A stretch of 64,000 nt of DNA, taken from the NCBI GenBank assembly GCA_946902985.2, contig OX336388.2:119141894-119205893 (forward strand), read 5' to 3'. The notes below the pieces were generated by a model. It ran no database searches. It was not told the DNA's origin and saw only the letters and a program-made list of their open reading frames with translations. Both the position numbers and the translations under genes were made by a program. Shown here piece after piece: positions 44,601 through 53,302 of this stretch; position 1 is the first letter of the stretch, and each line of letters begins with the position of its first letter. The stretch is from Meconema thalassinum (Eukaryota > Arthropoda > Insecta > Orthoptera > Tettigoniidae).

Positions 44601-44830
44601 CTGTCCTTTCCGAGGCCCGTTCCCGTTTTAAAAGCAGTTTCATATCCACTACTGGCTTGCTAGGCCTAACGTAGCTTCACCATAACCCTGGCAAGGGGCC
44701 TGTTTTTGGTCCGCGAGAGGTATTTTATTTCCCTCAAACCCTCCGGACAAGTCCGGCGAGCCCCCCTATCCGCCACCTGGGACGCGCCCGATAGAGGAAC
44801 AGGCAAACCCCCACGGTCAATAGAATTAGA
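41690..44830 (-). mobile_element. LINE-C, RTE-like, possibly full length
   Basis: The 3' end on the left is a GATGATGATGATG repeat after the stop codon. The coding region is complete, and a GC-rich leader continues to about 44830, the 5' end being uncertain. No target duplication could be matched to the left flank ACTACGCACGGACAGG, so the 5' boundary is unproven. Confidence 0.85.
41696..44659 (-). CDS. LINE-C endonuclease/reverse transcriptase, uninterrupted
   Basis: One open frame of about 987 codons with no internal stop. Domains in order: an APE endonuclease (GLRIGTLNITTLTGRVEEIV, LAETRWRGEG, VYAPQVG, GDLNAHVG, EALDSDHRLL) and a linker with RTSGKKRWKETPWWN. Then the reverse transcriptase (GGKAPGIDEVSVEM, IPIFKKGSRKECKNYRGI, QYGFRPGRSTVDL, FLDIEKAYDS, GLKQGSALSPLLF, LFADDLLVWG, FKYLGSIIE) and a C-terminal tail (YGSETWVMKERD, LQWYGHLRRM, RRPRGRPRDRWTKG). 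The catalytic endonuclease and FADD residues are present. There is no in-frame ATG before the endonuclease; the frame opens after a TAG with QASSGYETAF, so the start codon may be lost or a non-ATG start used. It is the best-preserved retroelement here and the most plausible recent source. Confidence 0.93.
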   Translation of the reverse strand, partial: QASSGYETAFKTGTGLGKDRSKGSRPGYGNGLRIGTLNITTLTGRVEEIVDMMERRKLDVLGLAETRWRGEGRKELRNGLQLYWIGNEEGKRNGVGMVVREGLREEVKRVSDRIIRARITVKGRNLDILQVYAPQVGCTEGEKDEFEEELQKQLAGRDLIVMGDLNAHVGTDRRGFEEVIGGEGWGNRNKEGERLLELCKINGLMVGNTWYKKRESHKITWYSRDLTRKSVVDYILCGKETKKSITDIRIIPSEALDSDHRLLVAKVRGLKEKRRTENQERRIRTWKLKEDGNKEKFQILVRNKLPKDDPKTGEEEWNRFKDVLVEAAEVVCGRTSGKKRWKETPWWNPRTKEAVKKKNEAFRKWFQQRTDRTREEYQERKKEAGEVVKEEKKKWLEKWTEMMEEDCDGSKKVLYGMIKARRRDTGENVRMVDRNGKEVENMEEVKVIWREYFKELLNPTKTSVVDIVEEETDSDQDISEKELTWKEVEEALGKMKGGKAPGIDEVSVEMVRAAGVIGTQWLFRVMKVIWREKKIPEDWKRGIIIPIFKKGSRKECKNYRGITLMCHCAKIFEKVLERRIRTEVEDGLREEQYGFRPGRSTVDLIFAVRQLQEHHYEYGKDLVMTFLDIEKAYDSINRNKVWEAMRAKAVNKETVARVKAMYEGSKSCVKVGRERTEWFQLESGLKQGSALSPLLFIVVMDEIIRKVVNSIGERKMKAMLFADDLLVWGEDEQEVQEQLDEWEKVVLSYGMKFSAQKSEVVITTRKKNRLDMGITLGGQQLRKVECFKYLGSIIEEKGGNRMEINERGRCADGFFKSVRGMIWNKDVPQKCKGIIYKTYFVPILTYGSETWVMKERDKNKIRAVEMKFQRSRVGVTRMDRVRNERVREMVREEPLQNRIERSRLQWYGHLRRMQEERIPKKMFGMEMTGRRPRGRPRDRWTKGVKKSVEERGVCWDTVNDERWWMDRKRWRGLCSKQTRPAVGNCSR

Positions 44831-45309
44831 ATAAAATAGAATTAAATACATTGGTCAGTGACTCCCTCACTCGCAACACCACAGTGGTTTAGGCAACGGC
44901 CCTATGTTAGCAGTATTGGAATGGACAGGAATACCAGATAACACGGTGGACTGTTGACAGGCCCTTCTCTTCTCGCCTGCCCCTTCCCCTCACTCCGCAA
45001 GTTCAGAGAGCTTGGACCCGAGCAGTAACTTGGCCCTAGCCATACACACCTCCGGTTTTGTCACGTATCAATTATCTTTAAGTGTTTTTTTGTTGTTAGT
45101 AAAATGGCTTTCGTCTGGACCAATAACACTGGTCTACAAAAAAAAAAATCTCTATCATGAACAAAAAAATTCAATTCCAACCAATTTGAGTTTGAAGGAC
45201 AAGAATATGACACCAGAAAATGTTGTTAGCTCTTGTTTCAAAGATATGTATACAATTTATATATATACTCGTAGGCTATATGTACAATATGTACAGTATG
45301 TAAGGAACT
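44831..45309. other. Sequence without a recognised gene
   Basis: No repeat ends or reading frames recognised; separates LINE-C from the GYTKYCC element. Confidence 0.4.
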
Positions 45310-45684
45310 TCTCCCTATCTATTCACTGAGTGCTTCTGTCTTTTGGTTTTCGTTTGTAATCTAAATCTGGGGTATCTCTCATGACATTCCAGCAATAGTC
45401 TGCAAGCATAGATGAGTTCCACTTGCCCTGCTACCTTCTTTCCATTGCTGAAATGTCTTGATGGAAGCGCTCCCTGCTCGTCACTCACAATGTCACAATT
45501 GCTTGGAAAGAAGTCGAGATGCGAGTCCAAAATGTGTAATTTGAGCGACATATTACAACCTAGCTCCTAGTATGTCCTCAAATTAACAGCTAATTTGTAA
45601 TTTTCAGTTCTTCGATTTCCCAAGAAATTGTGAACAACATTTTTGAAGGCTTCCCACGCTGCTTTCTCTTTCCCTTCAATGACA
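45310..45684 (-). pseudogene. GYTKYCC/LPPLHI repeat protein, C-terminal part
   Basis: Minus strand from 45684: IEGKEKAAWEAFKNVVHNFL, GNRRTENYKLAVNLRTY, a TAG, ELGCNMSLKLHILDSHLDFF and PSNCDIVSDEQG. A frameshift then gives LLLECHERYPRF. It continues the protein begun at 46592-47026; LINE-D lies between. From memory, such ORFs recur in many invertebrate genomes as uncharacterised, repeat-borne proteins. No enzymatic motif is evident. Disabled by the TAG and a shift. Confidence 0.65.
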
Positions 45685-46591
45685 GTTAGACATAATAAAT
45701 GAAAAGATTGAGCAATGGGGATTGAAGATAAATGTGGAGAAGAGTAAAACAGTGGTGATGAATAGAGATAAAAAAGAAGGAAAAGGAGTAATCAAAGTAG
45801 GAGATAAGGAATTGGAAGTAGTGAAACACTTCAAATACTTGGGAAGTGAACTGACTGAAGATGAAAGACTAGATTTGGAAATTAGCAGAAGAATACAACT
45901 CGGGAGTGCTTTCTACCAACAGGTACGGGGACTAGTATGGAACAAGGATATACCAATTAAGGCTAAAGAAGTTATGTGCAAAGCATATTATGTTCCTATA
46001 ATGACATATGCAGCAGAAACTTGGACAATGACTAAGAGGGATGAGAGCAGAGTACAAGCAGCTGAGATGAGATTCCTGAGAAGTATGGTCCAGAAAACGA
46101 GGAGGGACAGAGTGAGAAATGAAGATAGACGGAAAGAACTGGGAGTACAGAAACTAAATGACAAACTGGAGCAAAACAGATTGAGATGGTTTGGACATGT
46201 CAAACGGATGAAGTAAGGCTACCAAGACGAGCACTGGAACGACGGATGACAGGGAAGAGAGGACGAGGAAGACCAAGAATGCGTTGGATGGACTCGGTGG
46301 AGAATAGTATTAGAAAACGGAACCTGGATTGGAACACTGTGTCGGAGGAGGAATGGTGGAACGACAGAGCAAAGTGGAGAGGAACCATATTCGCCCCCAC
46401 CCAGTGTCACTGGAAAAGGGGAAATGAAGATGATGATGAAAAGGAAGGAAGCTTGTAGTTTAACGTGACCGTTAATCTTGAGATCATGAGCCACGGGACC
46501 TCCTTTTTACGTGGAATCCGAACCACAGGACATGGCATTTCACTTCGAAAATCTCACATGCATTGACCGGGAATCGAACAGATGATGATGA
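45685..46591 (+). mobile_element. LINE-D, RTE-like, heavily truncated
   Basis: Starts just after the polymerase core (LDIINEKIEQWGLKINVEKS) and runs through YLGSELTEDERLDLEISRR, YAAETWTMTKRDESRVQ, RWFGHVKRM and RGRPRMRWMDSVENSIRKRN. It has one frameshift near 46200 (MK-stop). The 3' GATGAT repeat is split by SINE-delta at 46440-46579. It lies within the GYTKYCC element. ATGAC next to both ends is a possible short target duplication. Confidence 0.87.
46440..46579 (-). mobile_element. SINE-delta, 5' truncated at the B box
   Basis: The AGATGATGATGA target duplication (46428-46439 and 46580-46591) is drawn from the LINE-D tail repeat. On the minus strand the copy starts exactly at GTTCGATTCCCGGTCAATG, so it lacks the A box. 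Confidence 0.88.
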
Positions 46592-47026
46592 TGATGACCC
46601 TATTAAATGTTCCATCCTTCAACAGCTCTAAGATTCCCTCTTTGATCTTTGCATCACTGAGATGTGGGAATTTTGTCTTTAAATACTTGAATGCTTCTCC
46701 TTCTCGATGCATCGCTTTCACTAAATTCATCATAAGCCCGAGCCTTATATGTAAAGGTGGCAATAAGATGTTATCACAGGAAACAAAGGGAGTGTACTGA
46801 ATATTCTTTTTCCCAGGTTCCATCATTTTCTTTTCAGGCCAGTATGTAGTGTAATTTCCTGTCACAACTAGCCCACTCGCAAAGGAAGCAGCAATACTTT
46901 GTATATCCTAACTGCATTCCGAGTAGACTATGATAGCAATAACCTTCAGATCGCCACATACCTGCCATTGATAGACTTCATAAATTATTGTCTTAAGAAC
47001 CAATTTTATATCTTCATAGCTATATT
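46592..47026 (-). pseudogene. GYTKYCC/LPPLHI repeat protein, N-terminal part
   Basis: Minus strand: EVYQWQVCGDLKVIA, a shift, LLGMQLGYTKYCCFLCEWAS, a shift, then NIQYTPFVSCDNILLPPLHI, RLGLMMNLVKAMHREGEAFK and YLKTKFPHLSDAKIKEGI. The next residues meet the LINE-D tail, and the protein resumes at 45684. Its right end is abutted by LINE-E. The Cys-rich CCFLCEW motif could bind metal, but the function is unknown to me. Confidence 0.7.
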
Positions 47027-47028
47027 TC

Positions 47029-48213
47029 ATCATCATCATTTCCCCTTATCCAGCTCCTGCCGGGTCGGGGTATTTATGGCACTTCTCCACTTTCCTCTTT
47101 CCTTCCACCATTCTTCTTCCACGATCTTTTCCCAGTCCAGATTTCTTTTTCTTATGCTGTTCTTCACTGAATCAATCCACCTTGTTCTAGGTCTTCCTCT
47201 TGCTCCCTTACCCTTGCACTTCGCCTCCAGCATGTCTTGGTATTCTATTTTCCTCCATCCTCTTTACATGTCCAAACCACCTTAGTTTATTCTCAATTCT
47301 CTAATTTAGTTTTTCCATCCCAACTTCCTTCCTAACATCTTCATTCCTCACTCTATCTTTCCTTGTCTTTCCTATCATACTTCTCAGGAATTTCATTTCA
47401 CTGGCTTGGATTCTACTCTCTTGCCTGCTTGTCAGGGTCCAAGTCTCAGCTGCATAAGTTAATATGGGAACATAGTACACTTTATACATTACCTCCTTGC
47501 TTTTCCTTGGTACTTCCTTATCCCAAACAAGTTTTCTTACACTTTGATAGAATGCATTGCTCTGCTGTACCCTCCTGCCAATCTCCATGTCCAACCTACC
47601 AGTTTACATCAATTCACTTCCTAGGTATTTGAACGTGTCCACAATTTCCAAACTCTGACTTCCAATTTTCACAGTGCCCTTTCCTTGTCTTTCCTCTCTT
47701 GTCATCACCATGGTCTTGCTTCTCTATACTGATTTTCAGGCCGTACTTCTGAATATTTTCGTTCAGTGCATCTAGTTGTTTTTGCACTTCTTCGGTGTTC
47801 CTTCCCCAGACCACAATATCATCTGCAAATAACAGTAACTTCATTTCTTTATGTCCATATGCTTCCTTTGTTTCCTTTACAATTTCATCCATCACCATTA
47901 TGAACAACAGAGGTGACAGCACACTCCCCTGTCTTAGTCCAGTCTTGTTCGTAAACCAATCTGTCTTTCCAACTGGGGTCAGTACCCTGCTAACACAGTT
48001 GTTGTACATTGCTTGCACCATTTCCAACATTTCTCTTCCCAGTCTCTTCTTGACCATGGTTTCCCATACCATCTCTCTGGGGACACTATCATATGCCTAT
48101 TCTAGATCTATGAAAGTCATGATCAAATCCTCTCCATATTCCCAGTTCTTTTCCATCACCTGCCTCAAGCTAAAGATTGGGTCCACTGTGGATCTTCCAC
48201 TCCTGAAGCCATA
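47029..48213 (-). mobile_element. LINE-E, recent truncated copy of the LINE-A family
   Basis: A CATCATCATCAT end (complement of the GATGAT tail) at 47029, then near-identical sequence to 16846-18040. It stops abruptly at GAAGCCATAC, where LINE-A continues. It encodes LLFADDIVVWGRNTEEVQKQ through RGRPRTRWIDSVKNSIRK, with breaks near 47600, 47730 and 47290. TTCAT on each side may be the target duplication, though it is ambiguous against the triplet tail. Confidence 0.9.
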
Positions 48214-48225
48214 CTTCATACGTAG

Positions 48226-49193
48226 AGGAAAGTGACCAAAGTCGGACCCGAGTCCCTAAGTCGGACCGCTGCATTATTTTGCTTAGAAGGTGCTGTCGCA
48301 TGGTGGCACAAGATTGAATGTGAAGGTATGAAAGGAAATGTGTTTTGAAAGTGGCAGCACTGGACTGTGGGGAGTATCCCGTCAGTTCCGCCATTACAGG
48401 TTTTCATGTGAGTGGATGTTTTTATACGTGCTCATGGAATAGTGATAGTTTTATATTTCAAAGAGGGTAAGTCACATTGTGTTTACAATACTGTCTTTAG
48501 AAAGTGATACGCCTGATAAATGTGGTATTTGCTTGTCGAAATACCTATTCAATTTGTTTCTCATAGCCTCGAAAATATCAAGTACAAGATGGCCTAAGTA
48601 GGACCCACGCGGTTTTCTTAAGTCGGACCCCTAATAACCCTGAGTTGGACTCCTGAAATTCAAATTAAAAATTCTTGGTTTTTATTGAAGCCATTCAAAA
48701 TATTGTTTCAGATGGCCCAAAAAAATATCAGTCCCTGCGGGAGAGAATGGGAAACTCTCAAAGTGGTCGGTTTCTGTGTTTTGTGGTCATAACAATAAGC
48801 TATGTTCCTAACAAGACATTATATAATATAAAAATAAAGTATTTTCACAATCTTTATTACTTTTCTAGTGGTTTCACGTGATTTTACGTTCATTCTTAAG
48901 AGGGGTCCGACATTGGCAACCTTTTTCCCTGACGTCATTTTTGGTACTTTTGATGAAAACATTTCATAGGAAAATCTGGGCTGTTATAAGTTAATCTGAA
49001 CCAGATACAATGTTGGAAAACATATCAAAGAACTCATCTAGCTAAATTGGGGCCGATAACCTAGATGTTAGGCCCCATAAAACAACTATCATCATCATCA
49101 TCTAGCTAAAATTCAAATGTTAAAAAGATGAAATTAATAACAAAACAGGTAAAAAAAAACAAAATGGGGGTCCGATTTTTGTCACTTTCCTCT
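48226..49193. mobile_element. TIR element with GAGGAAAGTGAC ends
   Basis: The inverted termini GAGGAAAGTGAC...TCGGACCC are flanked by TA (48224-48225 and 49194-49195). The phrase AAGTCGGACCC or a variant recurs several times near 48240-48265 and 48595-48650. No transposase found. The TA flanks suggest Tc1/mariner, not proven. Carries a 51-bp insertion at 49047. Confidence 0.75.
49047..49097 (+). mobile_element. 51-bp SINE 3'-end micro-insertion
   Basis: A perfect 13-bp target duplication TCATCTAGCTAAA (49034-49046 and 49098-49110) surrounds only 51 bp. It holds the hairpin-like GGGGCC...GGCCCC body and a CATCATCA triplet tail. The tail type matches the RTE-like LINEs of this window. Confidence 0.88.
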
Positions 49194-49519
49194 ACAGCGT
49201 GACCTATACGAACAGATGGTAGTGCTTTTTAATTGAGTAGCAAAACAGCTTTCAAACTTAACTTTGAAGAGTCAACGAAAAGTCTCCAGTGTTCGGGATT
49301 ATGCTCCAATCTCCAGGATACCATCAGACCATTTTCGTCATTACAGGCAACATGCTGTTTTCCATTTCAAAGAATAGCGTTAAGTCTCTATCTCAATGTC
49401 TATATACTGTACATACCCAGTGTTGACAACCTTCATTTGTAAAATAAAATATTACCAACATTGCAAAATGTTCCTCTATCATAAAATTAATTCCTTTTTA
49501 TCAAGGAAATAAGAGCTAT
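49194..49519. other. Intronic sequence without a recognised gene
   Basis: No recognised repeat or gene. Confidence 0.4.
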
Positions 49520-49520
49520 A

Positions 49521-49963
49521 GTAAAGCCATCAATACTTCCGACTTGACGTTTCAGTGCTACCATAGGTTAGAGTTTCGTTCCCTAAATTGGGACATCACG
49601 ATTTGTCGTGATATATCGATTTGAATGACTGCCTGTGTTTGGCTAGTTAAAGTGATTTTCCTTCTGACCACCAGATAACTCTAGGGTAACACTGAAACGT
49701 CAAGTCGGAAGTAATGATAATAATGTTATTGGTTTTACGTCCCTTTTAACTACACTGGCTTTTAGAGACGCCGGGGTGCCGGAATTTTGCCCCGAAGGGG
49801 ATCTTTAACGTGCCAGTAAATGTACTGACACGGCTCCCTCGCATTTGCGCACCCTCAAATGCCAGCTGACTGCGCCAGGTTTCAAACCTGCAACCTTGGG
49901 CTCAGCAAGCGAGAACGTTACCCCTGAGCCACGCAGCCAGTCAGGAAGTAATGATGGCTTTAC
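49521..49963. mobile_element. CTTCCGACTTGACG MITE, split by SINE-beta
   Basis: Left terminus GTAAAGCCATCAATACTTCC followed by GACTTGACGTTTCAGTG. The right terminus is its mirror, but a SINE sits between GGAAGTAATGAT and GATGGCTTTAC. Without the SINE the element is about 206 bp with 40-bp inverted repeats. Another copy is at 12706. Confidence 0.85.
49719..49943 (-). mobile_element. SINE-beta, full length
   Basis: Exact 12-bp duplication GGAAGTAATGAT (49707-49718 and 49944-49955). On the minus strand: head GACTGGCTGCGTGGCTCAGG, body GGGTGCGCAAATGCGAGGGA, and an ATTATTATC-type tail. Confidence 0.92.
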
Positions 49964-50154
49964 ACTAACCAGGGAAGTATTTCAGCTTGAACGATGAAAA
50001 CCAACTGAAAGTGGGTTTAAAGTACACAGTCGTACATTAGCTCTCAATGCTATTCATTTGTAAAAGTACGTGTTCGGTCGCCAGCAAAATCTGAGTATGT
50101 GATTATGTGATCACCGTGGCATTTTTAGCCTATTTTCAATTTTGAAAAAATAGG

Positions 50155-51570
50155 CTTATGAGATCACCTTTTGGCCGTGTGTGTGTCCCTAATAAATTCT
50201 AAACGGCTGGAGCGATTTCAATGAAACTCGGCAAGTTCATAGCACTATTTCGGACGACCCCGACCGTGCCCTTCAAATTTTGTTACATCTCACCAATCCA
50301 ACATGGCAGCTGTGCAGAATATTTCATCAGCATTCAATATCTCCGAAACTATTCCCGATAACACCCTGGATTTTATTACGGTGATAAAGGGAACTACTAG
50401 AAGTTCACCTATGTGACTTTTGAAAAACTGGTAACTACAAAACCAACATGGCGGCCACGCGAATTTGCGAATTTTAAATAGACGTTTCTCGCAACTTAAA
50501 AAACCAAACGCAATAAAACTTGGTACAGTATATGTTTATACACATTATAATGCACCAACATCTAACTTCGTTCAATTGTTTACATAACCACAAGATGGCG
50601 GATGTGCGAAATATTTCACCGGCATTCTATATCTCTGAAACTATTAGCGGCATCACCCTGAAATTTTGTACGGAGATAAAGGGCACTACCGGAAGTTCAT
50701 CTATAAGACTTTCAAAACCCGGTTAACTACAAAACGAACGTGCCGGCCAGGCGAATTTGAAAATTTTAAATTGAACTTTCTCGCGATTTAATGTTCCAAA
50801 TGCAATGAAATCTGGTACAGGAAATGTTTATACACATTGTAATGCAGTGGTATCTAATTTAGTTCAATTGTTTACATAACCTCACGATGGCGGCTGTGCG
50901 AATTTTAAAATTAAGTTTTTATTTCTTATGTCGTAATCATGCGATCGAAGTGAAAGTTTGAATAATGAACCTACGCATTAATTTTCCTTTAATGGTACAC
51001 GACTCTATGGCCTATACATCTAAAAATCCAACATGGTGACCATCCGAAATATTTAGACGGCTCTGAATATCTACGAATCTATTATAGCAATCGAACTGAA
51101 TGTTTTTATGTTCATAGGGGCTATGGACTTAGGTTCACCTATAGGACTTTAAATAAACTGGTGATCACAAATCCAACATGGCGGCGACGCGAATTATAAA
51201 TATTCACATGGACGTTTCTCGCAATTTAACCATCCGAGTGCAGTGAAACATGGTACAGGAAATCCTTATACGAATGTTAATCCACTGGCATCTAATTTAT
51301 TTCAATTGTTTCCATAACCACAACATGGCAGCTGTGCGAAATTTTAAAATCTCCTTGTTACTTCCTGTGTCCTAATCAAGCGATTGAAGTTTGAATGCTA
51401 CATGTACACAATAATCTTCATGTAACAGTTCATAACTCTAGGACCTACATATATAAAATCCAACATGGCGACCATCCAAAATATTTAGTCGGTTCTCAAT
51501 ATCTACGAATCTATTACAGCAATCAAACTGAAATTTTGTATGTTGATAGTGGCAGTTAACATAAGTAGGA
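50155..51570 (+). repeat. 146-bp-periodic array of ATGGCGGC-type motifs
   Basis: Begins CTTATGAGATCACCTTTTGG. The core (A/C)A(A/C)(C/G)ATGGCGGC or a variant begins (at its A) at 50303, 50448, 50595, 50740, 50887, 51033, 51178, 51325 and 51465. Steps are 145, 147, 145, 147, 146, 145, 147 and 140. Units fall into types by their flanks (AATCCAAC, CTACAAAACCAAC, CATAACCACAA); the last six form two copies of a trimer of about 437 bp. No ORF. A hairpin AGCCTATTTTCAATTTTG AAAAAATAGGC precedes it at 50127. Confidence 0.9.
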
Positions 51571-52249
51571 TATATGAAAATAGGCTGTATAGTTCTTCAC
51601 GGAACTACTTGTTTTTAATCACTTCATTGCAACTCCACATTTACACTTCGACGTCGAATGAAGGACAACACAGCATCTTCTATTGTGGGAAAGATGACTG
51701 TGTCAACACGGTACTGCATATGTTGAGATTTCTTGTTGCAAGCAAGTGTTCAGTCTTTTGCCAGATGATACTGCACCACATATGTTTCTTGGTAATATAA
51801 TGGTCCGAATTTCCTGTTGCACGGTAGTTTCTGCTGTGAATTGTGTTTCTGCAATCTTTTTGTAATGTTACCACATATATGCTAAAGGTCTAACCAATTG
51901 CTAGGAACGGATTTTCCCTAATATAATGGTCCAAATTGCCTGTTGCACGGTAGTTTCTGCAATCTTTGGACACCGTAACTTCCAATTCATTGATTGTACA
52001 CTAATGCGGGGTTTTACAGATAAATGCCCATGATGGGTAGTAGAACAGACGTATCTTCCTATGTTAAGCGCACTGCCAGTCGGTTTTAGCCGTTTGAGCT
52101 GGTGTACTTCCCTTGTAAGTCAACATTTTAAACATCATCATATTAGTTTATGCCACATCGAAATGAATAGGAATTACATATTTTTAACTTGGATAGATTT
52201 TGAGTGAAAACCAGTGTAATTGTTAGATATAGTGGCCCTATAGGGATAC
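51571..52249. other. Sequence without a recognised gene
   Basis: Contains a direct repeat: ATAATGGTCC(G/A)AATT(T/G)CCTG followed by TTGCACGGTAGTTTCTGC at about 51797 and 51922. Otherwise unrecognised. Confidence 0.45.
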
Positions 52250-52560
52250 GTTAGCCATATATACACCCCTGGTTGTGTCATGCACAGTGGGGTAGTCGCG
52301 CATCAATAATCTTTAATTAGTGTGGTGTATTATGTACCCCACATGTTGGCAACTGTAGTGATGTCAATGTGTGTACCTTGGTAACAGCTGAAGAGACCTC
52401 ATGAGCAGTCAAACATGATTGCAGTTGTTAAACGAGCAATAAATAAGAACACATATTTACGTAATTTACCACATTTATATGGTGCAGTAGTGACCAGGGT
52501 TAGTACATTCAATTGGGGCCCCCAGAAAATGAAACAAGGTATGAAAAACATATTATCGAA
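52250..52560 (+). repeat. Dispersed repeat O fragment
   Basis: Contains CATGCACAGTGGGGTAGTCG, TTGGTAACAGCTGAAGAGAC, CACATATTTACGTAATTTAC and CCCCCAGAAAATGAAAC, in the same order as 26780-27110 but with a single rather than duplicated first unit. Confidence 0.75.
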
Positions 52561-52856
52561 ATGAAAGAGAAAAAGGTAGAGTGGCGTTTCCTTAAGAATT
52601 AATGAATATTCTTCTACTAATTCTGTCTGTCTGTTAGGTAGTCAGCCCGGAGGCTGGTTGGATCCTCAAAAAAATGTGGAAAAAACATAGAAATTTTCCA
52701 CGAACTCATGGGTGAACTTTTTAGTGATCTTTTAACGATGTGTACATACATTTTATTCCATGTTGTTGACCTGTTTTTACCATGTTTTATGCATGTTTTT
52801 AATGTTGTTACAGTGTCTTTGATGTTATGAGATTGTTTCTTTAGATTCGATAAATT

Positions 52857-52899
52857 GTGGCTGAGGAAGGGCTATTTAATGGCCCGAAACATGTACCAC
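52857..52899 (+). ncRNA. Minimal type I hammerhead-ribozyme-like motif
   Basis: GTGG, CTGAGGA (52861-52867), stem II GGGC...GCCC (52869-52872 with 52882-52885), GAAAC (52886-52890), AT, GTA, CCAC. GTGG and CCAC pair as stem I, and AC/GT can form the tiny stem III. All fixed core positions (CTGANGA, GAAA, NTH) are satisfied. It probably marks the remains of a Penelope-like or similar retroelement. Confidence 0.55.
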
Positions 52900-53042
52900 T
52901 GTTGAATTATATGTAACTTGATGTATTGATCGACGGACTAACATATTTGCAATAAAACATAGAACGTCAGAGTCAGGAAGGTTGCATTCTTTCCTGGCAG
53001 ATGAAATAGCTTACTCATCCCTGTCGTGAGCCACACTGCTGT

Positions 53043-53302
53043 ATACTCTGTGAGGTGCCAGAATGGTATTGACATTTGGCCGGAAATTCCACGTCGGTCA
53101 ACACCCCTCTGCCTCTTGACCAATCTATGTTCGCATAGTTGATGTCATAATACTCTGCATTGCAATATCACAGCCCATGTGCGTCAGTGCCTGGTTAGCT
53201 TTGTCACTGTGATCGCTTGTTATTCTAAGTGCTTGGCAACCTTATTCCCTGACTACATGGCGAGGCGATAACTGTCGATCCCATTCTGGCAGCTCACAGG
53301 GT
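53043..53302. mobile_element. MITE, second copy of the 14029 family
   Basis: Terminus TACTCTGTGAGGTGCCAGAATGG on the left; the mirror CCATTCTGGCAGCTCACAGGG TA on the right. The interior is shared with 14029-14300 in opposite orientation. Confidence 0.8.

Noticed and set aside
41690..44830. Claim of a target duplication for LINE-C
   Set aside because: I compared the left flank (complement ACTACGCACGGACAGG) with 44600-45310 and found no match. The 5' end is left open.
50155..51570. CRISPR-like array from regular spacing
   Set aside because: Spacing is regular, but the repeated core is only about 12 bp, the flanks are themselves related, and this is eukaryotic sequence without cas genes. It is a satellite-like array.
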